Assembly (NCBI GenBank): GCA_022819645.1
Contig: JAJEGU010000045.1
Location: 1-63,580, forward strand
From: Pseudomonadales bacterium
GTDB lineage: Bacteria; Pseudomonadota; Gammaproteobacteria; Pseudomonadales; Pseudohongiellaceae
DNA: 63,580 nt
Direction of reading: 5' to 3'
Below, piece after piece: positions 44,315 through 52,922 of this stretch (position 1 is the first letter of the stretch; every line of letters starts with the position of its first letter). A program made the position numbers and the translations under genes. The notes beneath the pieces are model-generated. The model was not told the origin of the DNA, made no database searches, and was given only the letters and a program-made list of their open reading frames with translations.

Positions 44315-47300
44315 TTACAAACTGCCCACGATGTCGATGAAAAAGCCGCGCTTGTCGTATTCGGCGTCGCGCAGGTCATCGCTGAAATCGGTGAAGTTGT
44401 AGCCCCCGCCAAGCTGGAAGTTTTCGTTCAGGCTGCGGTAGGCGCCCAACAGGACGCCGTTGCGGGTATTGCTTGCGCTGCGGTCCTCAAGCACCCGGTA
44501 CTCGGCGAGCAGGTCCCATTCGCTGGCGAGATTGTAGCGCGCCCTCGCAACAGCGAGGCTGACCTCATAGTCGTGCCATTCACCGAGGCCAAGCGCGGCC
44601 CGGGCTTCACCGCTCTTCCAGGCGATCTTGCCGCCGACTTCCCAGCGCGGATTGAACTGGTACAAGGCTTCGGCGGAAAGAATATGTACGCGCTGGTCGA
44701 GCCCGCCTCCCGCCTGATATGCGCCCGCGGCATCGTACAGGTAGCTGTAGCGGGTCAGGGTGGTCCAGCGTTCCAGCGCGGCGGGGCGATAGGCGTGGCC
44801 GATATCGAACTCGGTGAAAGTGGCGGGTTCTCCGCCGGTGAAGCCGGCGTCGTCGGTTCGCAACAGATTCAACCGACCGAGCACCCGGCTGTTCTCGCTC
44901 AAGACGCGGGAATAGCTTGAGGCCAGCAGGTACTGGTCCATGGCGAATTCCGGGGCTTCGTCATTGCGGTACTCGGTTCTGGCGCTGAACTGGTAATCTT
45001 TCCGGTCCACCGAGGCGCCGAGTGAAATCGCCTCACGCTCCAGGGGGCTGGTGAACAGGTCGGCATTGGCGGTGGTGACCACACCGCTGAGAATCCAGTC
45101 ACTTTCGGTGGCGTAGTCGATGCCGAAGGAATGGTTGGCATTGGCATAGCGGTCGTTTTCGCCAAAATGCGACTCGGTGTACACGCCGAAGCGGTTGCCG
45201 AAATCCCGGCGCTGGCCCACGGTGAGCATGTCGCCATCGCCAAAAGTGCGATCCGGGTCGGAGATGTAGCTGGCATAGAGTTCGTGGCCGCTCTCCAACC
45301 GGTAATTGCCGCCGAACTCGCTGGTCGCGCCGGCGCCGACGCCGCTGAGCACATCAAAAGAGAAGTTCCGCGCCGGCGCATAGCTGACGCCGCCGGAAAG
45401 CGCGCTGCCGAGGTCGCCGTCGCTGGCTTCAACGAGCACCGAGAGAGCATCGCTGATTCGGGTTTCGAGGCCGGCGGCAATACGGTCGTTCTCCACATAG
45501 TCGCCGCCTTCGTCGAGGCCGGTTTGCAGCTTGCCGTAAAGTGTTTGATCGTCGTTCAGGGCATAGCCGACCCTGGCGCCCACGAGCAGGGCGTCGCCTT
45601 CCACGCTTTCCATGGGCTGACCGTAGTAATGCACCGGACCCATACCCCGGGCCAGGTCTTCATAACGCAGTTCGCCGCCAAAGCTGACCCGGCCCCGGGT
45701 AATGTCCCCCTGCACCCTGGCCACGCTGGTGCTGTCGCTGTTGGCGCTTTCCAGCTCGGAAACACTGGCCTGGACGAGCAGGCCAGTATCATCGCGGATA
45801 ATGGCGTCGGCGCCGGACTCCCGGGTAATCTGGTTGCGGGAGATATTGCCTGAGGAAAAGCCCGCGTCGCGGTCCTTCCACCAGGCCCTGACATTGCCCG
45901 AGAACATGTCGCTGACCTCGGCGATGTCGAGCCGCCCTTCCACCGAGACCGCGTCGCCTTCCGACCATTCTCCCGGCATGCCGTAGTCCATGCCCGCGAA
46001 GCGCAGGCCGCCGTCGAGCGATTCGAAGCCCGCGGCGCTCCGGGCCGCCTTGCTGCTGGCGAGCTCCACATTGAAGTAGGTGCCTTCGCTGGCCTTCAGG
46101 CTTACGTCCACGCCCTGCAACCGATAATCCTGGCCGGTGCTGTCGTCGCTGACGCTGGCGGCGCCGATGCCGAAATTCTCGCTGATCCAGACCTTGCCCC
46201 GGGCACCGGCGATGAGATTGTCGCCGGAAAATCCCACCGGAATGTACTCGTAATCCACGAGCAGGAAGACCTGATCGCCGTCGAGGCCGCGGCGGATAAT
46301 CGCGCTGTTGTAGGCATTGCTCACCGGCTGCAGCGGCCGGCTCAGGATGATGCGACCCTGGAGGGCGTCGATTTCGTAGTCGAGCCCTTCCACATACTCG
46401 CGTCGTTCGATGACCTGGCGGCTGTCGCGCTGGCGCACTTCCATCCAGACTTTTTCCGAGCCCTGCACCACATCGGTGTGCCGCAGGTAATACACCGAGC
46501 CACCGGTGGCGCGGAAGCTCACATGAGCGGCGGCGGATTCGGATTCCGAAGCAAAGGCCGTGGCGCTGTAGCGCGGGTCGCCGAGGGAAGTGTGGGAATC
46601 GCTTTCCAGCCGGGCACGGGCGCCGTACAGCGAGCGGTTGTAGGCCAGATTTTCGGTTCCCGTCAGGCCGGTGTTGAAATTACCCCAGAGCAACTGGTTG
46701 CGGTTCCAGTCGAGCCGCACATAGAGTGCGCCCTGGGTGTCCACATCGCTGACCGTGGTGGAATCATCGCCATAAACGGGATAGTAGCGATCCGGGTCAA
46801 GCTGGCGGAACATGCGGCGGGCGTCCCGGCGGCGCAGGTTGTCGCCCAGATTGTCGAGATCGTCCTCGGTGCTGTCCATCTGGGCGGTAAGCAGGTACTT
46901 GCCCTGAATCTTGGCCTTGGCGTAGAAAGCCAGGCGACCATCGAGCCATACCGACTCATCGAACTTGTCGGCGTCGCTGAGCGCCTCGAAGTCGCCGCCA
47001 AAACTGTCCCGGCCCAGGGTGAGGCTCGCCAGACCCACGATGAAACGGTAGTCCTCGTCGATTTCCGGGCGCAGCACTTCCCGCCAGCGGCTGCCTTCCC
47101 CGCCTCCGCTGACCGCAATCTCGGCGCTGCCCGAAGGCAGGAACAGCTCGCTGACGAACTTGCCCTCGGCGTCGGCCTGCACATCGGCGCCAGCCACCGT
47201 CAGTCTCTCTCCGGGCGCGAATTCAGCGCCATGAATGCGCAGTTTGCTGCCGGACAGGTTGATCTGGCTGTCATCGAGGATAGACATGCCGATGACGGTT

Positions 47301-50300
47301 TCCGGGGCGATGGCGGGAGCGGCGGCGCCATCGGCCACCACCTTGACGAGTTGGGCCGTGGTGCGATCCTGATTTCCGTTGCTGTCGAAGACCCGCAGCA
47401 CATAGGCCAGCTGCTCGCCTGCCTGGAACTCAAGTTGCGGGTCCATCAGGCTGAAGGCCTCCGGCCAGGCAAGTTCGCGGGCGGGTACGCTGGCGATCGG
47501 ACGCGACAGGTCCACATCGGTCGCGCGGTAGAAATCAAGCCGGTAATTGTCGGCCACGCCCTGATAATTGCCGTGGGCGGCGAAAGTCGCCGGCGCCGCC
47601 ATGCGGCCGTCATCGTCGATGCGAACCGGCTGCAGGGCGAGTACGGCAAGCTGGGGCCGGCGGCTGAAAGCGTCTTCGGTCATCCACACGCGGCCCGCGC
47701 CTTCCACGAAAGTCGTTTCAGCCATCTGGGCAGCTTGCAGCACAATCGTCCTGCTGCTCACCATTTCCGCAATACTGCGATAGCCGACTTCGATTTCGAC
47801 CCTGCGGTTGACGGTCTGGCCGAATTCGGTGGTGTCGGCGGCAAGCAGTTCCGTGGTGGTGCTTGCCTCTACCGTAATCCGGTCAACGGAAACGCCGAGT
47901 TCCTCAACGACTGCCCCGGCCACGTTTTCGGCGCGCTGGCGGGCCTGTTCGAGAGCCGCCGCCCGGGCCGCATCGCCGCCGCCGGGAGCCACATAGGACA
48001 CGCCGCGGAGCAGCACCGACTCCACATCGAGTTCGGTATATGGCGCGAGGCTGTTTTCCAGCGCCTCGCGCTGCTCGTCGCTCAAGGCCACATCGTCGGG
48101 AGCGAATCGCACAGGCTCCACCACATCGGTCATGGAGTCGTAGCTGATTTCGGTCTCCGGCTCGTCGGGGATGTTGTCCAGGTCTTCCGGCTCGAATTCC
48201 GCCGAGGTTTCGGTGATTTCCTCATCGAAAACCACTTCGATTTCCACCCTGCGGTTCAGGGCCCTGCCGGCTTCGGTGAGATTGCTGGCCACCGGCTGGC
48301 GGAAGGCGCGACCCTCGATTTCCACGGTGGCGGGGTCAAGGGAAAGCTGTTCGCTGAAAAACTCCGCCACTTCCGCGGCCCGGGCTTCGGACAGCCCCTG
48401 GTTGTCGCCGAAGGTGGGCTGGATTCGCACGCTGAGCGGCACATCGTCGGTATGGCCGACGAAGCGGACCCGGAGATTGTCCCGGTCCTCATATTCATCA
48501 AGCAGTTCCTGTAATTGATCGACGTACTCCCGGGGAATTTCCGCCACGCCGGATGCAAAGCGCACCGGCAGCAGCCGGTCGGTGTTGTAGCGGGTCAGGG
48601 TGCGCTCCACCACGGCTCTTGCCGGGGCTTCCTCATACAATTCCCGGGTGTGGCTGGCGTCGAACCGCACGGCGAAATCCATGCGCGACATCAGCGATTG
48701 GGTTATGCGCAATACCTTGGGGTTCTCCCCGATGACCCGGGCGCCGTCGGGCAAGGTTGCAGGGTCGAGCTTGAGGATGAAATTGCTCCCTCGCTCGGCG
48801 TTCTCGACTTCCACCGCCGCCACGTGGTAGCGACCGTTCTGGTCGGTTTCGATCAGCAGGCCGTCCACGGTCGCCAGGCGGACGCCGGGAACGCCCGGTT
48901 CATCGGCGTCGCGCTGGCCGTTGCCATTGCGGTCCATGAACACCTGGCCAAGCACCGAGGTCTGCTCGAAAAGCGGGTCGCTGGCGATGTTCACGCTGGC
49001 TTCGGCCACATTGCCGACCACGCGGGAACCCGCCAGGGGCGTGACGGTATTGGTATAGCTGCCCTGCCGCGCCCGGGTGCCCGGTCGGGCGAGGTAGCGG
49101 ATGACCACGCTGCTTTCCGCGGCAAGGTCGAAGGGGCCGAAGATCACGGGGTCATTGCCGCTGGTCGCAATGGGATAGGCCGGGCCGTTGTCCAGGGTGA
49201 GCGGGTTGGCCACGGACTGTCCCCGGGGCGAATCGACGATTTCCTGCAGGCTGGCGCTGTCGGCGATGAAATTGAATTCGTCGGGCAGATTGTCGCGCAG
49301 TTCGATGCCCCGCAGGGTGACCTGGCTGGTGTTGGTGAGGCGGATTTCATAACCCACCGGCTCGCCCACCGAGGCGAAACGGGTCACCGCATCCTTGCTG
49401 ACGCTGATCAGGCCGCCGTATACCGGGCTGGCCACCGGGTCCAGCGGAATATGATTGTGAAATGCTGTCGTTGCCCCTTCCGCCAGTGTCAGGCGGCGGT
49501 ACCAGCTTGCATCGCCGCCATCCATGGGCGCGCCGGGTTGGGCCTGGACCACGCAGGCGCCACGGCTGGCGGCGCAGGCGGCAACATCGAGTGCGGCCGG
49601 CTCGGGAGGCAGCAGCAGAGAATCGCCGGAAAGCCATCCCGCGGGGCTTTCGGCGATTTCGATGCGGTAGTCGCCGGGGCCCGCGGAGCAATCCATGTGG
49701 GCGCCGGGCTGGAGATCGAAGCGGTAGGCGCCATCGGCCCCAACCATCTGGTCCTGCTGCCCTGGCAACAGGCACTGGCCAGCCAATGCAGCGCCCCGGG
49801 AATCGACCAGGCGCAGACGCACGCCGGGAATCGGCGTTCTGGCGATGCTGTCGTACACCACCCCGCCCAGGGCGATGGGCAAGTCGAAGGTGGCGATGGC
49901 GTTGTCCTGTAACTCGATGGCGCGCCGGGACCAGGCCATGCCGGTTTCGGGATGCCGCGCCTGGATTGCCGCGACATCCGCGGCGGGCTTGACAAACTCC
50001 CAGACTCCCTGGTCGTTGCTCAGGGTGCTGGCGAGAACCGCGCCATTGACGTCGAGCAGGTCCATCGTCCAGCCGGCATGCCCGGGTTCGGTCTGGCCGC
50101 GTTCGCCATTGGCGTCATGGTCGGCGTAGACCGTACCGGAGATGTCTGGTTCGGCGGGAGGCGGGTCGTCGTTGTCGAATACCCGGACCCGGGCAGTATT
50201 GTAGTCTCCGTCCTGATCGTAGCCGCGGCCAACGCTGATATTGGCGATGATCCGGCCTTCGGGTTCGTCCGTTTCGTCATCCACGGTGGGGATGCGCAGG

Positions 50301-51031
50301 ACCGCCTCGCCCTCTTCGCCGATTCGCAGGGTATGGCCGCCCCGCTGCCCTTCCACGGCGAAGTCGCCCCGCTGGGACACGATCAGGTTCACCCGGAGTT
50401 CTTCCCGGATGGGCGGCGGCGTGACGGTGATGAAAAAACTCGCTTCCCCGCCCTCGGTGATGGGGCTTCCCGCGACAATGCCGACCACGGGCCTGGTCGG
50501 CGCCGTATCGTTGTCCAATACGTCGATTCGCGCCACCCCGGCCTCTTCCGATACCGCATAGCCATTGCCGGTGGTGATTCTGCCAGAGATCAGGCCATGG
50601 CCTTCCTTGATGTCGTCGTCGATGGTGGCCACCACAACCGAGTTTGATCCACTGGAATTGATACTGACCGTCCGCGACCCGGTCTGGCCGGGACCGGCGA
50701 AATCGCCGTCCTGGGAGAAACTGACATTGGCCAGGATTCTGCTCCCGGAAGCCGGCGGCGGATTGGCGCTGATCCGGAAAACCGCATCGCCGCCTTCGGT
50801 GATTTCCCCGGCGCCCACAATACTGATCACAGGTTCCCCGCCAGACCGATCTTCCTGGGCTGCGGCGCCTGCGGCAATGAACAGGGCCAGCAGCAACAGG
50901 AAAGAGCGCGCGGCCATTCCGGGGACAGGCCAACTCCCGCCCCCTGGCAGAGCCGGTTCGGCAAGGGATTTGGCAAAATGGTTTCGCAGTGGGGCGGTAT
51001 GGGTCGAGTCAGGTTCTGGCAGTGGGTTCAT
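44315..51031 (-). CDS. Giant outer-membrane protein: Calx-beta, SdrD-B-like, DUF11, two OmpA-like domains and a C-terminal beta-barrel
   Basis: 2238 residues. A signal-like segment MAARSFLLLLALFIAAGAAAQ begins at residue 39, so the true start may be ATG 50917. Order: two Calx-beta repeats (about 65-285, ITEGGDAVFRIS and ITEGGEASFFITV), SdrD B-like modules (SGTVYADHDANGERGQ; GQVFMDRNGNGQRDADEPG near 705), a DUF11 repeat near 545-650 (GYEIRLTNTSQVTLRGIELRD), OmpA-like domain 1 (about 825-930; FVGHTDD, LSEARAAEVAEFF, LNRRVEIEV), OmpA-like domain 2 (about 985-1090), then about 900 residues of alternating strands forming a barrel. OmpA domain 1 keeps the peptidoglycan-binding pattern. Probably a surface adhesin or scaffold anchored to cell wall and outer membrane. 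Confidence 0.88.
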   Translation of the reverse strand: MNPLPEPDSTHTAPLRNHFAKSLAEPALPGGGSWPVPGMAARSFLLLLALFIAAGAAAQEDRSGGEPVISIVGAGEITEGGDAVFRISANPPPASGSRILANVSFSQDGDFAGPGQTGSRTVSINSSGSNSVVVATIDDDIKEGHGLISGRITTGNGYAVSEEAGVARIDVLDNDTAPTRPVVGIVAGSPITEGGEASFFITVTPPPIREELRVNLIVSQRGDFAVEGQRGGHTLRIGEEGEAVLRIPTVDDETDEPEGRIIANISVGRGYDQDGDYNTARVRVFDNDDPPPAEPDISGTVYADHDANGERGQTEPGHAGWTMDLLDVNGAVLASTLSNDQGVWEFVKPAADVAAIQARHPETGMAWSRRAIELQDNAIATFDLPIALGGVVYDSIARTPIPGVRLRLVDSRGAALAGQCLLPGQQDQMVGADGAYRFDLQPGAHMDCSAGPGDYRIEIAESPAGWLSGDSLLLPPEPAALDVAACAASRGACVVQAQPGAPMDGGDASWYRRLTLAEGATTAFHNHIPLDPVASPVYGGLISVSKDAVTRFASVGEPVGYEIRLTNTSQVTLRGIELRDNLPDEFNFIADSASLQEIVDSPRGQSVANPLTLDNGPAYPIATSGNDPVIFGPFDLAAESSVVIRYLARPGTRARQGSYTNTVTPLAGSRVVGNVAEASVNIASDPLFEQTSVLGQVFMDRNGNGQRDADEPGVPGVRLATVDGLLIETDQNGRYHVAAVEVENAERGSNFILKLDPATLPDGARVIGENPKVLRITQSLMSRMDFAVRFDASHTRELYEEAPARAVVERTLTRYNTDRLLPVRFASGVAEIPREYVDQLQELLDEYEDRDNLRVRFVGHTDDVPLSVRIQPTFGDNQGLSEARAAEVAEFFSEQLSLDPATVEIEGRAFRQPVASNLTEAGRALNRRVEIEVVFDEEITETSAEFEPEDLDNIPDEPETEISYDSMTDVVEPVRFAPDDVALSDEQREALENSLAPYTELDVESVLLRGVSYVAPGGGDAARAAALEQARQRAENVAGAVVEELGVSVDRITVEASTTTELLAADTTEFGQTVNRRVEIEVGYRSIAEMVSSRTIVLQAAQMAETTFVEGAGRVWMTEDAFSRRPQLAVLALQPVRIDDDGRMAAPATFAAHGNYQGVADNYRLDFYRATDVDLSRPIASVPARELAWPEAFSLMDPQLEFQAGEQLAYVLRVFDSNGNQDRTTAQLVKVVADGAAAPAIAPETVIGMSILDDSQINLSGSKLRIHGAEFAPGERLTVAGADVQADAEGKFVSELFLPSGSAEIAVSGGGEGSRWREVLRPEIDEDYRFIVGLASLTLGRDSFGGDFEALSDADKFDESVWLDGRLAFYAKAKIQGKYLLTAQMDSTEDDLDNLGDNLRRRDARRMFRQLDPDRYYPVYGDDSTTVSDVDTQGALYVRLDWNRNQLLWGNFNTGLTGTENLAYNRSLYGARARLESDSHTSLGDPRYSATAFASESESAAAHVSFRATGGSVYYLRHTDVVQGSEKVWMEVRQRDSRQVIERREYVEGLDYEIDALQGRIILSRPLQPVSNAYNSAIIRRGLDGDQVFLLVDYEYIPVGFSGDNLIAGARGKVWISENFGIGAASVSDDSTGQDYRLQGVDVSLKASEGTYFNVELASSKAARSAAGFESLDGGLRFAGMDYGMPGEWSEGDAVSVEGRLDIAEVSDMFSGNVRAWWKDRDAGFSSGNISRNQITRESGADAIIRDDTGLLVQASVSELESANSDSTSVARVQGDITRGRVSFGGELRYEDLARGMGPVHYYGQPMESVEGDALLVGARVGYALNDDQTLYGKLQTGLDEGGDYVENDRIAAGLETRISDALSVLVEASDGDLGSALSGGVSYAPARNFSFDVLSGVGAGATSEFGGNYRLESGHELYASYISDPDRTFGDGDMLTVGQRRDFGNRFGVYTESHFGENDRYANANHSFGIDYATESDWILSGVVTTANADLFTSPLEREAISLGASVDRKDYQFSARTEYRNDEAPEFAMDQYLLASSYSRVLSENSRVLGRLNLLRTDDAGFTGGEPATFTEFDIGHAYRPAALERWTTLTRYSYLYDAAGAYQAGGGLDQRVHILSAEALYQFNPRWEVGGKIAWKSGEARAALGLGEWHDYEVSLAVARARYNLASEWDLLAEYRVLEDRSASNTRNGVLLGAYRSLNENFQLGGGYNFTDFSDDLRDAEYDKRGFFIDIVGSL

Positions 51032-51060
51032 GGCTTCCGCGGTCTTTTTGTCATAAAAAG

Positions 51061-51206
51061 CCCTGGTCCGGCACGGGAAAGCCCGAACTGCCAGGGCGCT
51101 GGTAATCGTCGTGGTTATCGGCCTCGAACCTGAAGCTTTGAATGATCAGCCTGGGCCGCGCCGGATTTTCCCGGAGCGGGGCAAACTGCCGCCCGGGAAC
51201 GATTGG
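51061..51206 (-). promoter_or_regulatory. Structured 5' leader of the giant outer-membrane protein gene
   Basis: The leader of about 175 nt contains a strong hairpin TTCCCGG...CCGGGAA with an inner GCGG/CCGC stem. Close to the gene, GCCCTGG...CCAGGGC encloses CGGG-cttt-CCCG and is followed directly by CTTTTT, which looks like an intrinsic terminator 23 nt before the ATG. This fits an attenuator or riboswitch-like leader, but no known class was recognised. Confidence 0.5.
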
Positions 51207-51212
51207 CAGGCA

Positions 51213-51241
51213 ATTATAGAAAATGCGCCGCACCCTGTCAC
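51213..51241 (-). promoter_or_regulatory. Strong sigma-70 promoter for the giant outer-membrane protein gene
   Basis: Minus-strand GTGACA (51236-51241), a 17-bp spacer and a perfect TATAAT (51213-51218). The best-matching promoter in the window. Predicted start near 51206. Confidence 0.75.
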
Positions 51242-51320
51242 CCGGGCGGGAGCAGACCTTCGAAAGATTCGAAAAAATACCTGTGGGTGAGAGCGCGGCC
51301 CGGAAGTCCGCGCTGTTGAA

Positions 51321-51530
51321 TCACTCTTGTTCTTGCGCCTGGGGCTTTGCTGCCGCCTGGCCGCTTTTTTCCCGTTGTATCCGCTGGTAGATTTCCTCGC
51401 GGTGAACCGCGATGTGCTTTGGCGCGTTAACCCCTATTCGCACCTGGTTTCCCTTAACACCCAGCACGGTAACAGTCACATCGTCTCCTACCATCAGAGT
51501 CTCGCCGATTCGGCGTGTCAATATCAGCAT
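51321..51530 (-). CDS. csrA: Carbon storage regulator CsrA/RsmA
   Basis: 69 residues: [20 protein letters not shown] then [31 protein letters not shown] is the complete CsrA fold, including the RNA-contacting R44-like Arg in VHREEIY and the N-terminal LTRR strand. It binds GGA motifs in mRNA leaders to block or stabilise translation, controlling motility, biofilm and carbon use. ATG 51530 is confirmed by family length. GAGGA lies 8 nt upstream. Its own leader is packed with GGA motifs. Confidence 0.97.
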   Translation of the reverse strand: MLILTRRIGETLMVGDDVTVTVLGVKGNQVRIGVNAPKHIAVHREEIYQRIQREKSGQAAAKPQAQEQE

Positions 51531-51538
51531 TGCACTAG

Positions 51539-51610
51539 TCCTCGCATCCGTCCTGCACCGATCCTTGCACGTCTCCTCGATCATCCCTGCTGGCAGCCCC
51601 TCGCCAATCC
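51539..51610 (-). promoter_or_regulatory. Array of seven GGA motifs in the csrA leader
   Basis: On the transcript strand GGA occurs at 51541-51539 (in the Shine-Dalgarno GAGGA), 51549-51547, 51553-51551, 51564-51562, 51576-51574, 51586-51584 and 51610-51608. CsrA binds GGA, often in hairpin loops, so this predicts strong autoregulation. Confidence 0.6.
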
Positions 51611-51641
51611 CCTGAATATTGGCCTGTACCGATTGCGTGCC

Positions 51642-51671
51642 TATAGTAGCCCTGTGGATTCCCGCTTTGCA
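51642..51671 (-). promoter_or_regulatory. Candidate csrA promoter
   Basis: Minus-strand TTGCAA (51666-51671) and TACTAT (51642-51647) at 18-bp spacing. It would give a leader of about 105 nt containing all seven GGA motifs. Both boxes are moderate matches. Confidence 0.4.
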
Positions 51672-51695
51672 AACAATTCGCGAATAATCTTCGGC

Positions 51696-52922
51696 TTACC
51701 CGTTTTCGGCTTTTTCCAGCCCGAAAGCGCTGTGCAGGGCGCGCACCGCAAGCTCTAGATACTTTTCCTCGATCACCACCGAAATCTTGATCTCGGACGT
51801 GGTGATGATCTGGATATTGATGTTCTCCCCCGCCAGAGCCTTGAACATCCGGCTGGCGATGCCGGCATGGGAGCGCATGCCGACGCCCACCAGGGAAACC
51901 TTGGCGATGTGGGTGTCGAGCTCCACCGAATCGGCGGGCATCGAGGGAACCGCCTGTTGCAGGATTTCCAGCGTGCGCTCCGCGTCGCCGCGCTTGACGG
52001 TGAAACTGATGTCATTGTTGCCGTTGGCGGCCGCGTTCTGCACGATGACATCGACTTCGATGCCGCATTCGCTGACCGGGCCAATGACCTTGTAGGCGAT
52101 GCCGGGAACGTCCGGCACGCCCTTGACGGTCAGCTTGGCTTCGTCGCGCTCGAAGGCGACGCCGGCGATGGCCGGTGTTTCCATGGCTTGTTCCTCCAGG
52201 GTAATGAGGGTTCCCGGCCCCTCTTCAAAAGTCGACAGCACCCGCAGCGGGACCTGGTACTTGCCCGCAAACTCCACCGCCCGGATCTGCAACACCTTGG
52301 CGCCGAGGCTGGCGAGTTCGAGCATTTCCTCAAAAGTGATATGCCGCAGCAGTCTCGCGCCGTCCACCATACGCGGGTCGGTGGTGTAAACGCCCTTGAC
52401 GTCGGTGTAGATCTGGCATTCGTCGGCCTCCAGCGCCGCCGCGAGGGCCACCGCGGTGGTGTCGGAACCACCCCGGCCCAGGGTGGTGATGCAACCGTGC
52501 TCGGTCACGCCCTGGAAGCCCGCCACAACCACCACATTGCCCTGCTCGAGCTGGGCGAGCATCCGGGTGCTGTCCACTTCCCGGATGCGCGCCCGGGTGT
52601 GGCTTTCATCGGTGAGGATCCGCACCTGGCCGCCGGTGAATGAGCGCGCGCCGTGGCCGCGACGTTCCAGGGCCATGCACAGCAGGGCGATGGTGACTTG
52701 CTCCCCGGTGGCAAGCAGCACGTCCATTTCCCGGGGCGTGGGCTGCTCCACGACTTCCCGGGCAAGCGCCGCGAGGCGGTTGGTTTCGCCGGCCATGGCG
52801 GACAGCACCACCACCACATCGTGGCCCTGGTCGCGAAAGCGGGCCACCTTGTCCGCCACGGCCTCGATATGGCCCACCGAGGCCACCGAGGTGCCGCCGT
52901 ATTTCTGCACGATGAGCGACAT
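51696..52922 (-). CDS. lysC: Aspartate kinase
   Basis: 408 residues phosphorylating aspartate at the head of the lysine, threonine and methionine pathway. N-terminal kinase: VQKYGGTSVASV (residues 4-15), VVLSAMAGETNRL, and TTLGRGGSDTTAVALAAAL. C-terminal paired ACT domains (from about 265: VKGVPDVPGIAYKVIGPVSE and VSLVGVGMRSHAGIASRMF) give feedback control by lysine and/or threonine. The start TGATG overlaps the alaS stop by one base. An internal start for a separate regulatory beta subunit, as in Pseudomonas-like enzymes, was not judged. Confidence 0.96.
   Translation of the reverse strand: MSLIVQKYGGTSVASVGHIEAVADKVARFRDQGHDVVVVLSAMAGETNRLAALAREVVEQPTPREMDVLLATGEQVTIALLCMALERRGHGARSFTGGQVRILTDESHTRARIREVDSTRMLAQLEQGNVVVVAGFQGVTEHGCITTLGRGGSDTTAVALAAALEADECQIYTDVKGVYTTDPRMVDGARLLRHITFEEMLELASLGAKVLQIRAVEFAGKYQVPLRVLSTFEEGPGTLITLEEQAMETPAIAGVAFERDEAKLTVKGVPDVPGIAYKVIGPVSECGIEVDVIVQNAAANGNNDISFTVKRGDAERTLEILQQAVPSMPADSVELDTHIAKVSLVGVGMRSHAGIASRMFKALAGENINIQIITTSEIKISVVIEEKYLELAVRALHSAFGLEKAENG

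Noticed and set aside
46478..48514. 678-codon open frame opposite the giant outer-membrane protein gene
   Set aside because: Antisense shadow of a gene with recognisable OmpA and barrel patterns; no motif of its own.
51051..51233. 60-codon frame in the outer-membrane protein leader
   Set aside because: It would begin upstream of the predicted transcription start and run through the -10 box, so it cannot be translated from that promoter.
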